Below are positions 10,258-21,324 of a stretch of 64,000 bases of DNA, one piece after another. The translations under genes and the position numbers were made by a program. The DNA lies in contig WEDG01005261.1 in the NCBI GenBank assembly GCA_017591395.1, positions 62,001 to 126,000 on the forward strand, read 5' to 3'. Position 1 is the stretch's first letter; each line of letters opens with the position of its first letter. The DNA comes from Schistocephalus solidus. Taxonomy: Eukaryota > Platyhelminthes > Cestoda > Diphyllobothriidea > Diphyllobothriidae. Under the pieces are notes generated by a model that was given only the letters and a program-made list of their open reading frames with translations, ran no database searches and was not told where the DNA came from.

Positions 10258-12165
10258 CAGAGGAACCAAGCTCGTCAGGTAAAACGCTCGTCTTGTGAAA
10301 CGAATTTCCCCAGTTAAAATAATGGAAATAAAATTAATCTGTTCCACACCCGAAGACCATCAATATGAAATTTTATAATACAATTATAATACATGCAATT
10401 ATTATGTTTTTTTACTGTTTTCATTTGAAGAGTTGGAATCCTCTCTTACCTCCTCCTCCCCTAAATGAGAGCTCCTACACTTCCTCTTGATGCAGCTCCT
10501 TCTGAAGTTCCATGAGTTCCTCAGTGGTCAGTTCATCACTGGGCTCCTACACTAACTTCTGCACATCAGCAGCATCTCCCTCCAGACCCAAAATTTGCCC
10601 CCAAAGTGACCATCTCATCCACTAGATGTACTTCCGTGTCGTCCACTAGTGCAGATGCAAGATCGAAATCTTCGAGGTCTCGCTCAGGGACACAATCAGG
10701 CCACAGGTGTCGCCATGCAGAGTTTAGGATCCGTCATGTCACTCCTTCCTACGTCTTATCGATCAAACGTAAGGCACCCAGGTTATTGCAGTGCTTTTTC
10801 CGAAATTCTGTGAGAGTCAGCTCTGTAGTGTCTCTGAAATCAATACACCTCTCCAACAAGGTCTTCATTTAGAGTTTCTTAAAGTTGACAATGACCTTCT
10901 GGTCCGTGGGGTGCAGGAGTGGCGTGGTGTTTGGAGAAAGACACTCGATGGTGATGAACTGAGTTTCTGGAAACAAATTACCTTGCATCTGTAAAGGATG
11001 CACAGAAGGGTTATCGAGCATAAGCGAGGCCTTGAGTTGTAACTGCGTCTTTTCAAGATAGCTCCTCACTCAGGGTCCATTCACCGAGGGATATCCGCCT
11101 GACCCAGGATTTCCTATTGGACCTCCACACCACATTCAGTCGCGTCTTGTGCACTTTACACACCTTACACACTCGTGGATATTCCGGCCGGTAGGCGAGC
11201 AGTCAATTTACTTACTAATCGCCACTAGTATTGCCGCAGAGCACGAGAGTAATGCCGATCGTTCATCGGTTGGTAAACAGTCAAATATTTTTACTCTTGC
11301 ATGATGTCGGTCCTCTTTGTCAATTTCTTCCAAAACAGGCCCAATGAAAAAAATTGTTGGGGCCAGAACTCTTCTATAACAACGAAGTCCTGGAACTCTG
11401 ATGAAAATTTATTGGCAGCAGCTTTATCGGAGATGACAGCCGCCCTTTGTCGCACAACACAGTGTATACTGCTCCTCTTCCTTAAATTACTCAAACCATC
11501 TCTGACTTGCAATAAATATCGTTTCGTCCTCAGACGACTTTCCAGGTGACTTCCTAACAAGGTCCACGTACAGCACAAAGCTTCAGAGCTTCTATCGTTA
11601 TGTAATTGCCTTTAATTCATCCAGACCGACAGCAGCTTTTCAACACCTTTTATGAGTTTTGGACGTTGCCTGGTAACCTTAGTAACTACTTTAGTAACAT
11701 CAAGCTTCCTTAATTCTTCCTTCCTCTTCAAGATGGTGCAGATTGTGAATGAGGAACTACCATATTCCCTAACGAGATCCGTCACAGGAACAACACGCCC
11801 GTGCTTTGCTATGATTTCCTTCTTAAAATCTGCAGGCATTGTGTCATTCTTCATCTTTACAACACTATATTTAGCAAGCAACTTCTTTGGTGACATCGTA
11901 GGTTACAAATTACTGTCACATAACAACAAGCAAAGAACAGCACGAATAAATACAGAGGGAGGCTTATCCTGCGCGATAAAACAACAACGCTGTCTTCGGA
12001 GGCATCTGAGAATTTGCGAGAACCAGCGGGAACACTAGGAAGTACCACATGGTTTTCTCGTTAACTGAGTGGAAGCTCCTCTATTTATACAAATTTTCGG
12101 TGGGTGGCTCGCTCGTTGTCTGAAACGCTCGTGGAGGTGGGTTCTCGTCACCCGAGGTGCCTCTG
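10258..12165 (-). mobile_element. pogo/Tigger-like DNA transposon remnant (Tc1/mariner superfamily)
   Basis: The outer bounds are set by CAGAGGAACC at 10258-10267 and its near inverted match GGTGCCTCTG at 12156-12165. The left end is preceded by TATA, as expected for TA insertion; the right flank is TT. Inside the left end is a stretch reading AATGGAAATAAAATTAATC and then GTTCCACACC, common in Tigger-type elements. The transposase pseudogene lies between. Total length is about 1.9 kb. Confidence 0.75.
10480..11896 (-). pseudogene. Tigger-like transposase, frameshifted
   Basis: The N-terminus (11896-11612) is a psq/CENP-B-type helix-turn-helix: MSPKK..., IIAKHGRVVPVTDLVREYG, TICTILKRKEEL, ending in EKLLSVWMN. 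A second block (11560-11291) reads SIHCVVRQ and FWKKLTKRT, typical of the region around the first catalytic aspartate. The expected CDET is replaced by SL, so that aspartate is missing. A third block reads VVWRSNRKSWV in one frame and YLEKTQLQLKASLMLDN, then PNTTPLLHPTDQ, in another (11069-10869), so two later aspartates survive. At least three frame changes and stops occur. Such transposases normally cut and paste the element at TA sites. This copy cannot. Confidence 0.85.
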
Positions 12166-13694
12166 TTTTTGATGTTTCAACAGTAAACCAGGCTGTTATA
12201 AGCGTTTTAGATGGGTCTCGCGGGTAACTATGGTCTCTAACCCTCGAAAATATCAGTGACCTGTAATCGGAGGACTGGTAAGGCCGTAGACCATCTGCCG
12301 TGGAGCCACTTTTCTGTATAGTTCATGTTCCTTTCGCTGTCTGCTGCAGAATGAAGTCCTGACGTCCGATTAGGCTGGCGCCTGTCTGGATCAGTGGCTT
12401 TACTCTCTGAAAATGTCAAATAGGATCGATTACATGCGACGAAAGGGATGCTGTTGCATCTACCCCCGTTATATTCCTCTTTTTCAGTCATTCTCAATGA
12501 GGATGATTTAAAAAGAGCCGGAGTAAGCATATGCTTTTCAATAATAATAAAGCTCGTGGATCGTAGCGCACCTGTTCCATTTTGACAGTATGTGATGCGA
12601 CAGCAAAGGACGGAACCAGTTGAATTTTTCAAGAAAGGCAACTCATTTTCGGTATCGTAATAAAGCCGTCTACTTAGCCGAAAGAAGGTCCGAGTAGTTA
12701 AACGCGTGCGGATCAGGTCGCAAACGGACGTGAAATACACCACTGCAGCTGAAATCTGTCGTTAGAAACAGCCACATTTAACTGACACATTGAGGGATTT
12801 ACGACTGTTGCCCACCAAATGAAAAGGCACTGTGATTCACTCGGGTGACAAACCGCCTAAAACCTTGTGACGAATAGGGAGCTTTGGTTTTTAAATTCCT
12901 CAACTTCTGTACTTTCCTGTTTTCGGCTCCATTTCGATTATAAACACCAAGTGACGGATGCAACTCTAAATTTTCAAATGTTAATAGGTTTGCCAACGTT
13001 AAGCCTACTCTCGCGGCTCAATGATAAATGCGTTTTCAACCCAATTCAATATTCCGGATGATTGGCCAAGGCGTTGGAAATAAATTTGATAGGTTAGCTG
13101 AAGTTGATCAGCCGTGCAGGATTCTTATTTTTTTCCTGAATTTTGATTTATTTGAGATTTTAAGAACAAAAAATCGGGACCGTAAATGAACAGCAGAAAG
13201 GTTGCTCATCGGTCTGGATGGCTTCTTTGAGAAAATAAATTAGATCTTCCGCTGGTTGACATGGCACTCTGGTGACTTGGAATTGAACAGAGCGGTGGGC
13301 AGCGACGCCGGAAGTTGTTCCAAGTTTATTCCTATTAGTGTGAACGCATACACTTACATGTGCATGTCTACGAACCCTTTGCGTGTGATTTTTATGCCTC
13401 ATATCTATGCAGAAAATGAACGGCCGAAATCTCCTCCAAGTTACAGGAATTCCACATTATTGTATTTACCTGAGAAGTACTAATCGAAAACGTATATTTG
13501 TCGACATTTCCGTCAGCAGTGTTTTCATGGACATCATCAGACAACTGCATAAGCATTACGGGAAAACCAGGATCACGACAGTTTTGCACTGCAGCGAACT
13601 GAACTTCTGGTTAAAAGAACTAGGGCGTATTCTTGCATCATCCTTTGGCCTCAGTAATGCGTCCACAAATTTGATATTGGTAAGGATCAAATAC
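12166..13694. other. No gene recognised; one long unassigned open frame
   Basis: The - strand frame 12237-12743 has 168 codons and is the longest open frame here that is not from a mobile element. It shows no motif I know, no hydrophobic or repeat pattern, and no supporting neighbour. In sequence with about 45 percent GC a frame of this size can occur by chance. Confidence 0.4.
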
Positions 13695-13940
13695 ACACAG
13701 GAATAGAAACGCAACCCTTGCCTGGTAAAGAAGGTTTCCCGTGCATAATTTCAGGAAAAGTAAATATTCCCATGTCCCAGCCCTAATACTAGCCTTCACG
13801 TAAACCTAAACCGTGGCCCAATCTTCACCCCAACCCTAAATGTTACCTTAACCCTAAACGTAGCCTCATTTTCTCTGGAATTTGATGTGAAAACACTTGC
13901 TTTGCGGCTGTTCATGTTGTGATGGCATGTTTAGCGGACT
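13695..13940. repeat. Repeat family T (foldback/MITE-like), copy 1
   Basis: The left end has CAGGAATAGAAACGC, then TAATTTCAGGAAAAG and a set of CCCTAA/CCCTAAA words between 13770 and 13862. The right end, read in reverse, has the matching order ACAGCCGCAAAGCAAG, then AAATTCCAGAGAAAA. The two ends are degenerate inverted repeats and the core is telomere-like sequence on the - strand (CCCTAA in the + strand). Confidence 0.65.
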
Positions 13941-14165
13941 ATAAATGCCATTCTTATCTTGGTATTGCTTACGTTGTGGCATAATTTTAACACCTTGAGA
14001 GTTCCCGGTGCTGTTATTCGATTTTTGCCTGAAATATATGGTTTTCACATTTTTATGCTGCTGGCAAACTTTTCCTCAAGCCTAATACCGCGTTATTCTT
14101 TATCTGTTCAGTGTGCGTAGGCTAGAATCATGTATTGGGTTCACATAGTCAAAATTGCTTATCTA

Positions 14166-14350
14166 ACACGGGAATAGGAACGCTCCCACACAGTACCGTG
14201 GTATAAAGAATAAATATTCCATGTCCTACCCCTAATCGAAAATTTAAATGTAACCTTTACCCTAATTTCCTTGATATTTAGATTAAATCCACCTGTATTC
14301 CGGGCTGTTCCTTCTCAAATTTGTGTTTTGGGGGAGGGCCATTTAAGCAG
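14166..14350. repeat. Repeat family T, copy 2
   Basis: The left end reads CGGGAATAGGAACGC. The core has TACCCCTAATCG and CCTTTACCCTAATTTCC. The right end reads CGGGCTGTTCCTTCTC, then AAATTTGTG, before GGGGGAGGG. It is shorter and more decayed than copy 1, which lies only 225 bases away in the same orientation. Confidence 0.5.
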
Positions 14351-15991
14351 TTCCCGCCGTTTTCATTGTTAGAAAGTCCAAATTTACGTCAGTCATGGCA
14401 TTTTAGAGGCGTGAAGTAAGCGAAGGAAGGCAAAGACATTTTGTTTAATTTATAGTGCCAGCAAATATCTAGCTGTGTGTATTGTTAGTTCATTCTAGCT
14501 ACACTCAACGCCTGTGACCCCAATCAGGCAGAGAGGTAGACTTGCTAAACCAGAGGAATGTAGCTAGCCGGCTTCCCACCTGGCGAATTCGGGTGAAGTT
14601 ACTTTGTTGTGTCAGTACGGCGAAACTACCTTTGCCCTAGCCCACGCCAATAGAGACCTTTTGCCAGACCAACCACCACATCCAGTCGCATCACCAGCTG
14701 TCTAGACCTGTTCCCGTAACTGCAATCCGAGGAGGACGAGGTCGATTCTGTAGAAATCTCCGTTCGTTATACTCCAGTTACCACGCGAGATACCCCTGCC
14801 TCCCCGAGGTACTGATGGTCCTTATCGTGTCCCACGCTTTTCACATTCAAACATCGTCTGCCAACTTGTACTATCCGTAAGCATGGGTTTCAATTAAGGA
14901 TAGTGTACGTTTCGACTATATACATTAATTTGGTGCAATAGTGGTGTAAGTGGATTGCATTTGGAAGCTAACTTTTCCAGTCACTTGTGCACAAGTGCCT
15001 ATCTGTAGGTAACAGATGGAGCAAAAGTCTTAAGTTCATTGCATTCTCGTTCCACTACTTAAGGGTGCTCGAGAGCCAGGTATTTTTTATCTCAAGCGGT
15101 CCTTCACGCTAATACTGGTCAAGCAACTAACTTCAGTATTTAGGTAAGAGGACAGACTTCGAGTTCTGTTTGGGTTATCACTTCGGAAATCGGATGCGAC
15201 TACGCGATGAAGGTGTGATTATAATATTTTTTGGATGACGGCAGAAGCAACCGTCAAGGTGGTGAGTCAGGAGGAACCCACCGCGATCGTTCACAGCCCA
15301 TTTAGAGTCGAAGCGAGGCAATGACGGTAAAGGCTGTGAGGAACATCATAGCGCAAAGAGATGCGGCCATGATACTTATTTGCTGATCGAACGAACAACT
15401 AGCACATTGCGAAAACAGACGAACCTGCCGTGATCGTCGACAGATCGCTTGGGGATTGAAACAAAGAGAGTATTTTGAAAGCCGCAAAGATCTCCGCTGT
15501 GGGGGGTTAATATCAGTGGACTTAGCAGCCAATCCAAAACATGAGTTTGAAAAACTCTAAGTGTAAGTTTAAATATGTACCCTTCAGTGCCAGGAGGACC
15601 CTTTTCAAAGTCCAGAAGTTGAGTGTTCGGGAATGAAACAAAATGTAATGACTTTATGCTTTCCGAGGTAAGGCGACCGGAGGTGGGATGGGGTGCAGTG
15701 ACTGGAGGAGCTAAACAGCCCGACTTCAGGTACCCCACACGATCTAGTTCCCCTTTAAAACAAAACAAGTTTCCACGTAAAATTTTTGGAGCATCAAAAT
15801 ACACGGGCATTTATAAAGAAGCCGAGAAACGCGCACAGAACATGAAGTAAGATCGTGCTTTAATCAAGTGGCGATTAATTAACGCACTGGGCCGTTCCGA
15901 GCTACCTCTCCAGAGAACGATGTTCCTGCTCACTTGCCAAGGAGGAATTATGGTGTAGCCAGCCAAAAATACCAGACCTCCAAAACTGCAC
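14351..15991. other. No gene recognised
   Basis: The - strand frame 15376-15810 (144 codons) is the only sizeable open frame. It has no motif I recognise and no repeat partner in the window. Confidence 0.45.
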
Positions 15992-16084
15992 TATATATAT
16001 ATATGGATATAGGAGAAAATACGGACCCCAGGTGTTGAAATGGAAGGAGAAGATAAGGCGATCTCTGGGGTAGAAGTTATACTT

Positions 16085-16135
16085 GTCTGACGTTTCACAC
16101 TCATACTCGAGCGCATCATCGGAGATAGAGCATAG
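16085..16135 (-). ncRNA. Hammerhead-ribozyme-like core in the Penelope 3' region
   Basis: On the - strand, CCGATGA (16116-16122) stands where the conserved CTGATGA is expected. A clean stem-loop follows: GCGCTC pairs with GAGTGT around the loop GAGTAT (six pairs, two of them G-U). Then comes GAAA (16093-16096), followed by CGTC. Hammerhead motifs are known in the terminal regions of Penelope-like elements, so position and content agree. The T-to-C change in the first core block would probably reduce or abolish cleavage. Stems I and III cannot be set with confidence by eye. Confidence 0.6.
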
Positions 16136-17000
16136 GGGGAACTGCATGGTTTAGAAAGGGTCTTTCGTGCTCACTTGCGATAGGTCTAGCCACCTCGTTT
16201 CTCATTGGTCCTCCCCTCGTGCGCCAATGGTGCTTGACGGCCTCATAGGGCACTGGTAGGTCAATGCTGCGGTTGATAGAGTTGGCGTCTGACTGCAAAG
16301 CTTCGATGACTTCTCTCGCCAGTCTGTTTTCGGCTCGGCCGAGCACTTGAGCTCCGTCAAAATCGAACCGGTGGTTGTTTTCTAGACTATGCATGGCGAC
16401 GTGTGATCGAATATCCTTTCGCCTTACGGCCAAAGTGTGCTCGTGCATGCGCGTACTCAGTCGTTTGTCGGTCATGCCGCAGTAGTTGGCCGGGCAGTCT
16501 AGACAGTTGACACGGTAAATAACGCCTGAGGTGTCTGCGGGTGGTAGTCGGCCCTTTGGCTGCATGACTAATCGACGGATGGTGGTCTCTGGTCGGTGTC
16601 CAACGCCCACGTTTAGCGGTCTTAACATTCGCTCAGTGGCTTCTGAGACGTTCTTCACATAGGGCAAGACATGGAAGGTTTCAGGTCTTTGTTTAGGCTC
16701 ACCTTCGGTCTTTGTATGCCTTTGGTATAAGCATTTGTTTACGAAGCTGCGTGGATATCCACTGGCGAGAAAGAGGTGCCATAGGGTTTTACGTTCTCGC
16801 AGCTTCTCAGCCTCTGTGCTGCAGTGTGTCTGGATGCGGCGAAAAAGCGATCGGACGCAACTGCGTTTATGCGACAGGGGGTGGTTGCTGTTGTAGTGAA
16901 GAATTTTCTCCGTGTTAGTCGCTTTTTCGAAACACGCCAGTCTGGAGGGTTCCGTCCTCCTGCCTTGATATCTGAACATCGAGAAAAGGGAGCATTCCAT
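16116..17000 (-). pseudogene. Penelope-like C-terminal part with GIY-YIG endonuclease
   Basis: The true continuation begins around residue 27 (ATNTEKILHYNSNHPLSHKR), the usual link between RT thumb and endonuclease in Penelope-like elements. The GIY-YIG nuclease core follows: GVIYRVNCLDCPANYCG, with the CxxC insert seen in this family, then RLSTRMHEH, HSLENNH and AREVIEAL. These supply the arginine and glutamate positions expected of the fold. The domain cuts target DNA to prime reverse transcription. The first 26 residues of the open frame are out-of-frame RT. The frame itself has no internal stop, and only the shift near 16920 and the 5' truncation disable the element. Confidence 0.85.
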
Positions 17001-17409
17001 CCTCTTCTTCCTCCATTGTGAATTGAATCTGCGGGAAAATCGAGTTCAGATCCCTTTTGAAGTTCTCTTTGGCTTCTCGGTGTATGATAACAAAGGTGTC
17101 GTCTACGTAGCGCATCCAGAATTTCGGCTTGTAGATCTGGAAGACCTGAGTTTCCAGTTCTTGCAGGATGGCCTCCGCAAGGTAGCCGGAGATCGGTGAT
17201 CCCATCGGGGTTCCCTGGATTTGCTCATAAACATAGTCGTTAAACGTAAAGTACGTGCGAAGGCAGTAGTCCAGTAACTCCATTGCGTGTTCTCTTTTAA
17301 AAAGTTTTCCTTCATCGTTGTACCTTCTGTCCAGAAGGTCATCGATGACTCTCATGGCCAGTTCTTTTGGGATGGATATAAATAGGGAGACGACGTCAAA
17401 GGGCACCAT
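16915..17409 (-). pseudogene. Penelope-like reverse transcriptase domain (partial)
   Basis: The 164-residue frame opens with VPFDVVSLFISIP (RT motif A with its catalytic aspartate). It continues with QIQGTPMGSPISGYLAEAIL (motif B) and FWMRYVDDTFVII (motif C with YVDD), and ends in LPFLDVQISRQEDGTLQTGV. Both catalytic motifs are intact. In this family the protein copies RNA primed at the nick made by its own endonuclease. The frame ends after FRKSD at a stop at 16915-16917. The similarity carries on in another frame as the GIY-YIG segment, with FEKATNTEKIL parallel to FRKSD, so a one-base slip in the run of five A near 16923-16928 explains the break. The start at 17409 is only the edge of the truncation, not a real start codon. 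Confidence 0.88.
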
Positions 17410-17524
17410 ATATATATGATAGTGTGGGGCTCACCGATCTGCTTAAGGAACATGTATGTTCCGTTGTGCCCTGGAGCTCAGACTAGAGCCTTCGCAGGCG
17501 GTCGCATAGCGACGTGTAGCATAT

Positions 17525-17680
17525 GAGGAAATGGAACCGACAAAGACAAGGGAGACCGGAATGACCATTTTTGGCTCATTAGCCGTCATCAGCCAGTCAT
17601 ACCCAATCCCAAGCGGGGCACTTCTGGGATTCGAACCCTTATTACGTCGTATTTGAACGACTGATAGGCTCGAACCGATC
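17525..17680 (-). repeat. tRNA-derived SINE (SINE-1b)
   Basis: Read on the - strand: a head with GAGCCTATCAGTCG and a perfect B box GGGTTCGAATCCC, then CCCCGCTTGGGATTGGGTA and a tail with CTGGCTGATGACGGCTAATG, AAAAATGGTCATTCCGGTC and TCCCTTGTCTTTGTCGG. The tail is nearly the same as at 23606-23760. The A-box side of the head is decayed. Confidence 0.7.
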
Positions 17681-17689
17681 TATAGTCTG

Positions 17690-18985
17690 GCCTTTTTTCT
17701 GTCGAAAACAGTAGAAATTCGTGAAAAGCTTTTTTTCTATTACTGTTGCGAGATTTGCCCTTACGACGCCCTCCAGGCCTTTTCTTACCATGGCTTATTT
17801 TTAGGCTATGCTGCAATGTTTTCCCAGATCAGGCGCGAAGCCGTTTTAGAATGCAGTTAGTTTGTTTGTAAGTGTGCGGAATTTTCCACCGCGGTAATGG
17901 ACACTGTCGTTGAGCCTATCCAAGTTGAGAAGGCATCAGATAAATTTACTACCTTTACAAATTATTCACTCCCATTTATGTCGAGGCACAATTGACAGGT
18001 CTAGTTTTCTACAAAAGTTCATAATACCTTCCATAGTCCCCGATCCCGATCAGGATTTTTTAGGGGTTAAACAAACAGCGAATCTCTGTATTCAGAATGG
18101 GTTACTGGTGTACTGATGTCGTGTCTCTGCGGAAATCTGCAGTTAACCGCTTCTCTGATAGTTCTGATTTTGGGCAAGTAAAAAAGTTGCACAGCCTGAT
18201 CAAGAAACGATTTGACTGTGTAACAAAAAGTAAACATTTATTACATCTGGAACTTATGTTCGATTCGTGAGACCATGCCGTTGGGGGCTTCTTCCAGAGC
18301 CTCATAAAACAACCACATGAAACCTCGACCTGTGAGGTTGCTTTAGAATGCAAAAGGGTGTTTTATGGTTAAACAACTGGATTTTTCCACAAACATCAAA
18401 AGATTCATTAACTGTAATGGGAAATTTTGAATTTTTCATGCTATCGCAAACGGGGTTCCCCGCATTAACTGGCAATAAACTATTTTCCTGGTAAGTATCA
18501 TAAAATAATTTAAATAAATTGTTTCTCGACACCAGCATCGACCTAAATGTTTACAAGCAATTGGAACCAGAGGTAATGGTTTTTATTATTTTGTGCTTTT
18601 GTATGTTGAGCAATTATTCCGGTCATTTAGAAAACGCAATCTATCTTACATCTACAACTGAGATCGCCGGTATTCCCACCAATTTCGACTTTCTTCAAAC
18701 TATTGGACATCTCTTTGGTCCAATTTTATGATTAGGCAGTATACGACTTTATTATGCATACGCTAAATGCAATTGGAAAATTTTCAATCACAGGCTGTGG
18801 TACGTTTTATTCCACGTTGCTGCGAAACGATACCATAGATTGTTCATGAACTAACTTTTTCCAAGGCTAGTTTGGGCCTAGTACTAGCGTCGAATATTAA
18901 GAGTTTATTTAAACGCTTCATGTGATACCATTTTTGAAAACGATGATTCTGTCTCACAAAGGGACTCCGAACTCTGCCTCTTCTC
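17690..18985. other. No gene recognised
   Basis: There are several short open frames on both strands and none has a recognisable motif. Base composition shifts to AT-rich between 18300 and 18950. Confidence 0.5.
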
Positions 18986-18989
18986 ACCC

Positions 18990-19505
18990 CGACAGTTTGA
19001 CCGTCGTATTCGACGGTGCCCAGTGAGTGCTCACAGCAAAGTGGAACAGGGGTGGCGACGCGTGTTAATTAGATTATGTTGAGAGTAGGCTTGCGTTGCA
19101 TCCACTGTACTTTATCCTCCACCCATACTTAGGCTCGGTGTCATGACCAAGTCAAGATAACCGGAGGTGGGAGAAGGCTTAGGGTGGCTGGTGCGGGCGA
19201 AGCCGCTCCTAAGCGCGTCACCACACCTGAATCGGATCCCACGGAATGGGAGTGTCCAAGAGGCCACATGAAGAAGGAGCCATCGCAGCATGACTATCTA
19301 TCCGTCAGTCCGCCAGCCCACACAAGCACGCATTGAGCTGACTGTGCGGTTCGTGTTATCCCGATAGTTGGCATCCCTCCAAGACACGGCTTTTAGCGTA
19401 CCGCGATAGCTTTACGCTCGTCAGATTGTTTATAGTGAGGCAAATACGCCGAGCTGTCGACCTCACTCTTATTCTCCCATTCCGCTTCTCACCACACTCA
19501 TGTGA
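18990..19505 (+). repeat. Repeat family A, copy 1 (longest continuous)
   Basis: In order it holds GTTTGACCGTCGTATTCGAC, GGTGGCGACGCGTGTTAATT, CGGTGTCATGACCAAGTC, AACCGGAGGTGGGAGAAGG, CCACACCTGAATCGGATCCC, GAAGAAGGAGCCATCGCAGC, CGTCAGTCCGCCAGCC, GCTGACTGTGCGGTTC and CAAGACACGGCTTTTAGCG. Each block has a counterpart in one or more of the other copies listed below. No coding frame is convincing. Confidence 0.75.
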
Positions 19506-21189
19506 TGAACCGCGTTGTTTGAGAACCATGGTACAGTATTTATACGTCCACCTGCAACGCTTGGGGTTTACCTTCAAACGACGGACTACTAGATCCTATC
19601 TTCCTTTGGCTTACCTCTTTCCTACTGATACCCACAGGTACCCATGAGTTTCTTCCACCTATGCCTCAATAAGTCTTTCGGACTTAACTTGGCCGGTTAC
19701 CCTGAAATGACCCAATCTACTGCCACGTTGTAACCAAACTTGAGATAATTCACCTGCTCGTGAGGTCCCACTGATTACTTTGTCAAGCGCATCGCTATAT
19801 AGCTCAATCAAGCGGATATTTTCAACATTTGAAGGTAAATTACCATTTATTATCAGGGCATTTAGCTCGCAGCCACGTATGTTTACACACTGTTTTCATT
19901 TCAAGTCGGCTATTCGGGTGTCCACCAATAGGAGCGCGCTTATAATCAAAAAGTTATCCACCGCATAGAGTCGACTTTCTAAATTTGCTTTGCCGAGACA
20001 TAGGTCCTCGGTAATCTGACACCAGGACCTTTCTGCTTCCTAGACTTAAAGGGCTCAACAATTTCTCTTCGCTGCGTCTTTACGCATTGTCTGCGTCTAC
20101 TGTTTATATGCTTGCATTCCTCCATATATCTACTTCATGCTATTTGCGCTTGGTGGCCAGGGAACTTCAAGATGGACCCGGGCTCCACCCGGCCACGCGT
20201 AAATAAAAGCCTCATCTCATAGAAGTCCCAGCAGAGGCAGTCGTTTAGTACACATTTCCTGCTCCCTAAGTGTGCGTATGCAGGAGTATTTTTAAACAGC
20301 CATACACCCGACAATTCATCCAATCAAAATGCTACATACCAGTGTGATAACATTGTTTATTTGTGCTTGCAAGTCAAGCTCTGGGATGCCTACACATCAC
20401 TTGAGACAAATCGATGCGGTGAGACATTGAAACTCTAATGCCGACATCTTGCAGTGCATTTCTGATATGAGATACGCATGCCCGTAAAAATGGGGACAGA
20501 ACGCCTTGGCAATTGAAACAAACGCCAGACCTTTCAAAAAGCTGGTTTTTCTATCCATTTTCCACAGTAAACAAGACTTCAAATGACTTTTCGAAGTGTT
20601 TGATACTATCCTGATCTTGTTCCTTTTCGCTTGCTGTCACCTGATTTACACGATAGAAAAAGTAGGGTGTTGAGGCATCAGAGCGGTGAACATTGTTGAT
20701 GTAATTTGGTTGTCTGGCCGGTCAGTTTAACTGATTTTTGGGTCATGCGTGAAAGACCCGAGTGCCCTCCTCGTTAACACATCAGTACCCACCCCATCCA
20801 GGTTTTGGCGGATGTAATGATATCAGATCTAGTAAGTCACATAGAGGTGATGGTGCAGCTTGACCAGAGAAGACTTGTGGTTACCTTCACCCAGTAGTAA
20901 ACCATTAGAATGTACAGGCCCCACAGACGCGGAGGCTAATCGCACAGGAGAGCCACTACCACCGCTGTTGAATTGGTCAGGCATCGGTGAGTAATAAAAT
21001 AACCTCAGTCAAGAACAAAGCCGATCGTCTAAGAGATCCGCTTAAGGTTCCATGCCACTTTGTTTGCAGGTAAAGTCTTCAAAAAGGACCGTTAACACGC
21101 TTTTCTCCAAGCTGTGTGGCACGCAGACCCAGGTTTTGAGAGCTGGAATCCGTGCCGCTGCCGCTATCCTCTTGTTGTCAAGTTAAAAT
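19506..21189. other. No gene recognised
   Basis: Short open frames only (for example 20135-20323 and 20397-20582 on the - strand), without recognisable motifs or repeats shared with the rest of the window. Confidence 0.5.
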
Positions 21190-21320
21190 CCTGGTGAAGT
21201 GTTTGTTGTGGATCAGGGAGCGTGGTGGTACGCTTAGGTTCGGAGTTCACCGTGCCAGCCACCTGCAACTGATCCCACCTTCGATCTTCTTGACTGTGTC
21301 TTGACACCGAGCACGGATGG
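21190..21320 (-). repeat. Repeat family A, copy 2 (partial)
   Basis: On the - strand it reads CGGTGTCAAGACACAGTCAA, GGTGGGATCAGTTGCAGG, TGGCTGGCACGGTGAACTCC and ACCACCACGC, in the same order as 37905-38020. Only the central third of the family unit is present. Confidence 0.7.
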
Positions 21321-21324
21321 GTGA

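Larger units (their letters stand above)
15992..17420 (-). mobile_element. Penelope-like retroelement, 5'-truncated, with hammerhead-like 3' region
   Basis: On the - strand the element holds the RT core, a C-terminal GIY-YIG endonuclease and a 3' region with a hammerhead-like core. It starts within the RT domain at the FDVVSLF motif, so the N-terminal part is absent. Both edges abut a TA microsatellite (ATATATATATG at 17408-17418 and 15993-16005), which fits either target preference or a target duplication. The open reading continues on the 3' side as ISDDALEYECETSD. One frameshift near 16920 separates RT from the endonuclease. Confidence 0.88.

Noticed and set aside
12237..12743. 168-codon - strand open frame
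   Set aside because: It has no motif, splice context, repeat partner or compositional sign of coding, and a frame of this size can arise by chance in 64 kb.
13770..13862. CCCTAA-rich stretch read as an interstitial telomere
   Set aside because: It is the core of family T copy 1, with inverted repeats on both sides, and its repeats are too degenerate and too short for a telomere relic.
15376..15810. 144-codon - strand open frame next to the Penelope element
   Set aside because: No resemblance to Penelope proteins or to a host family; treated as non-coding.
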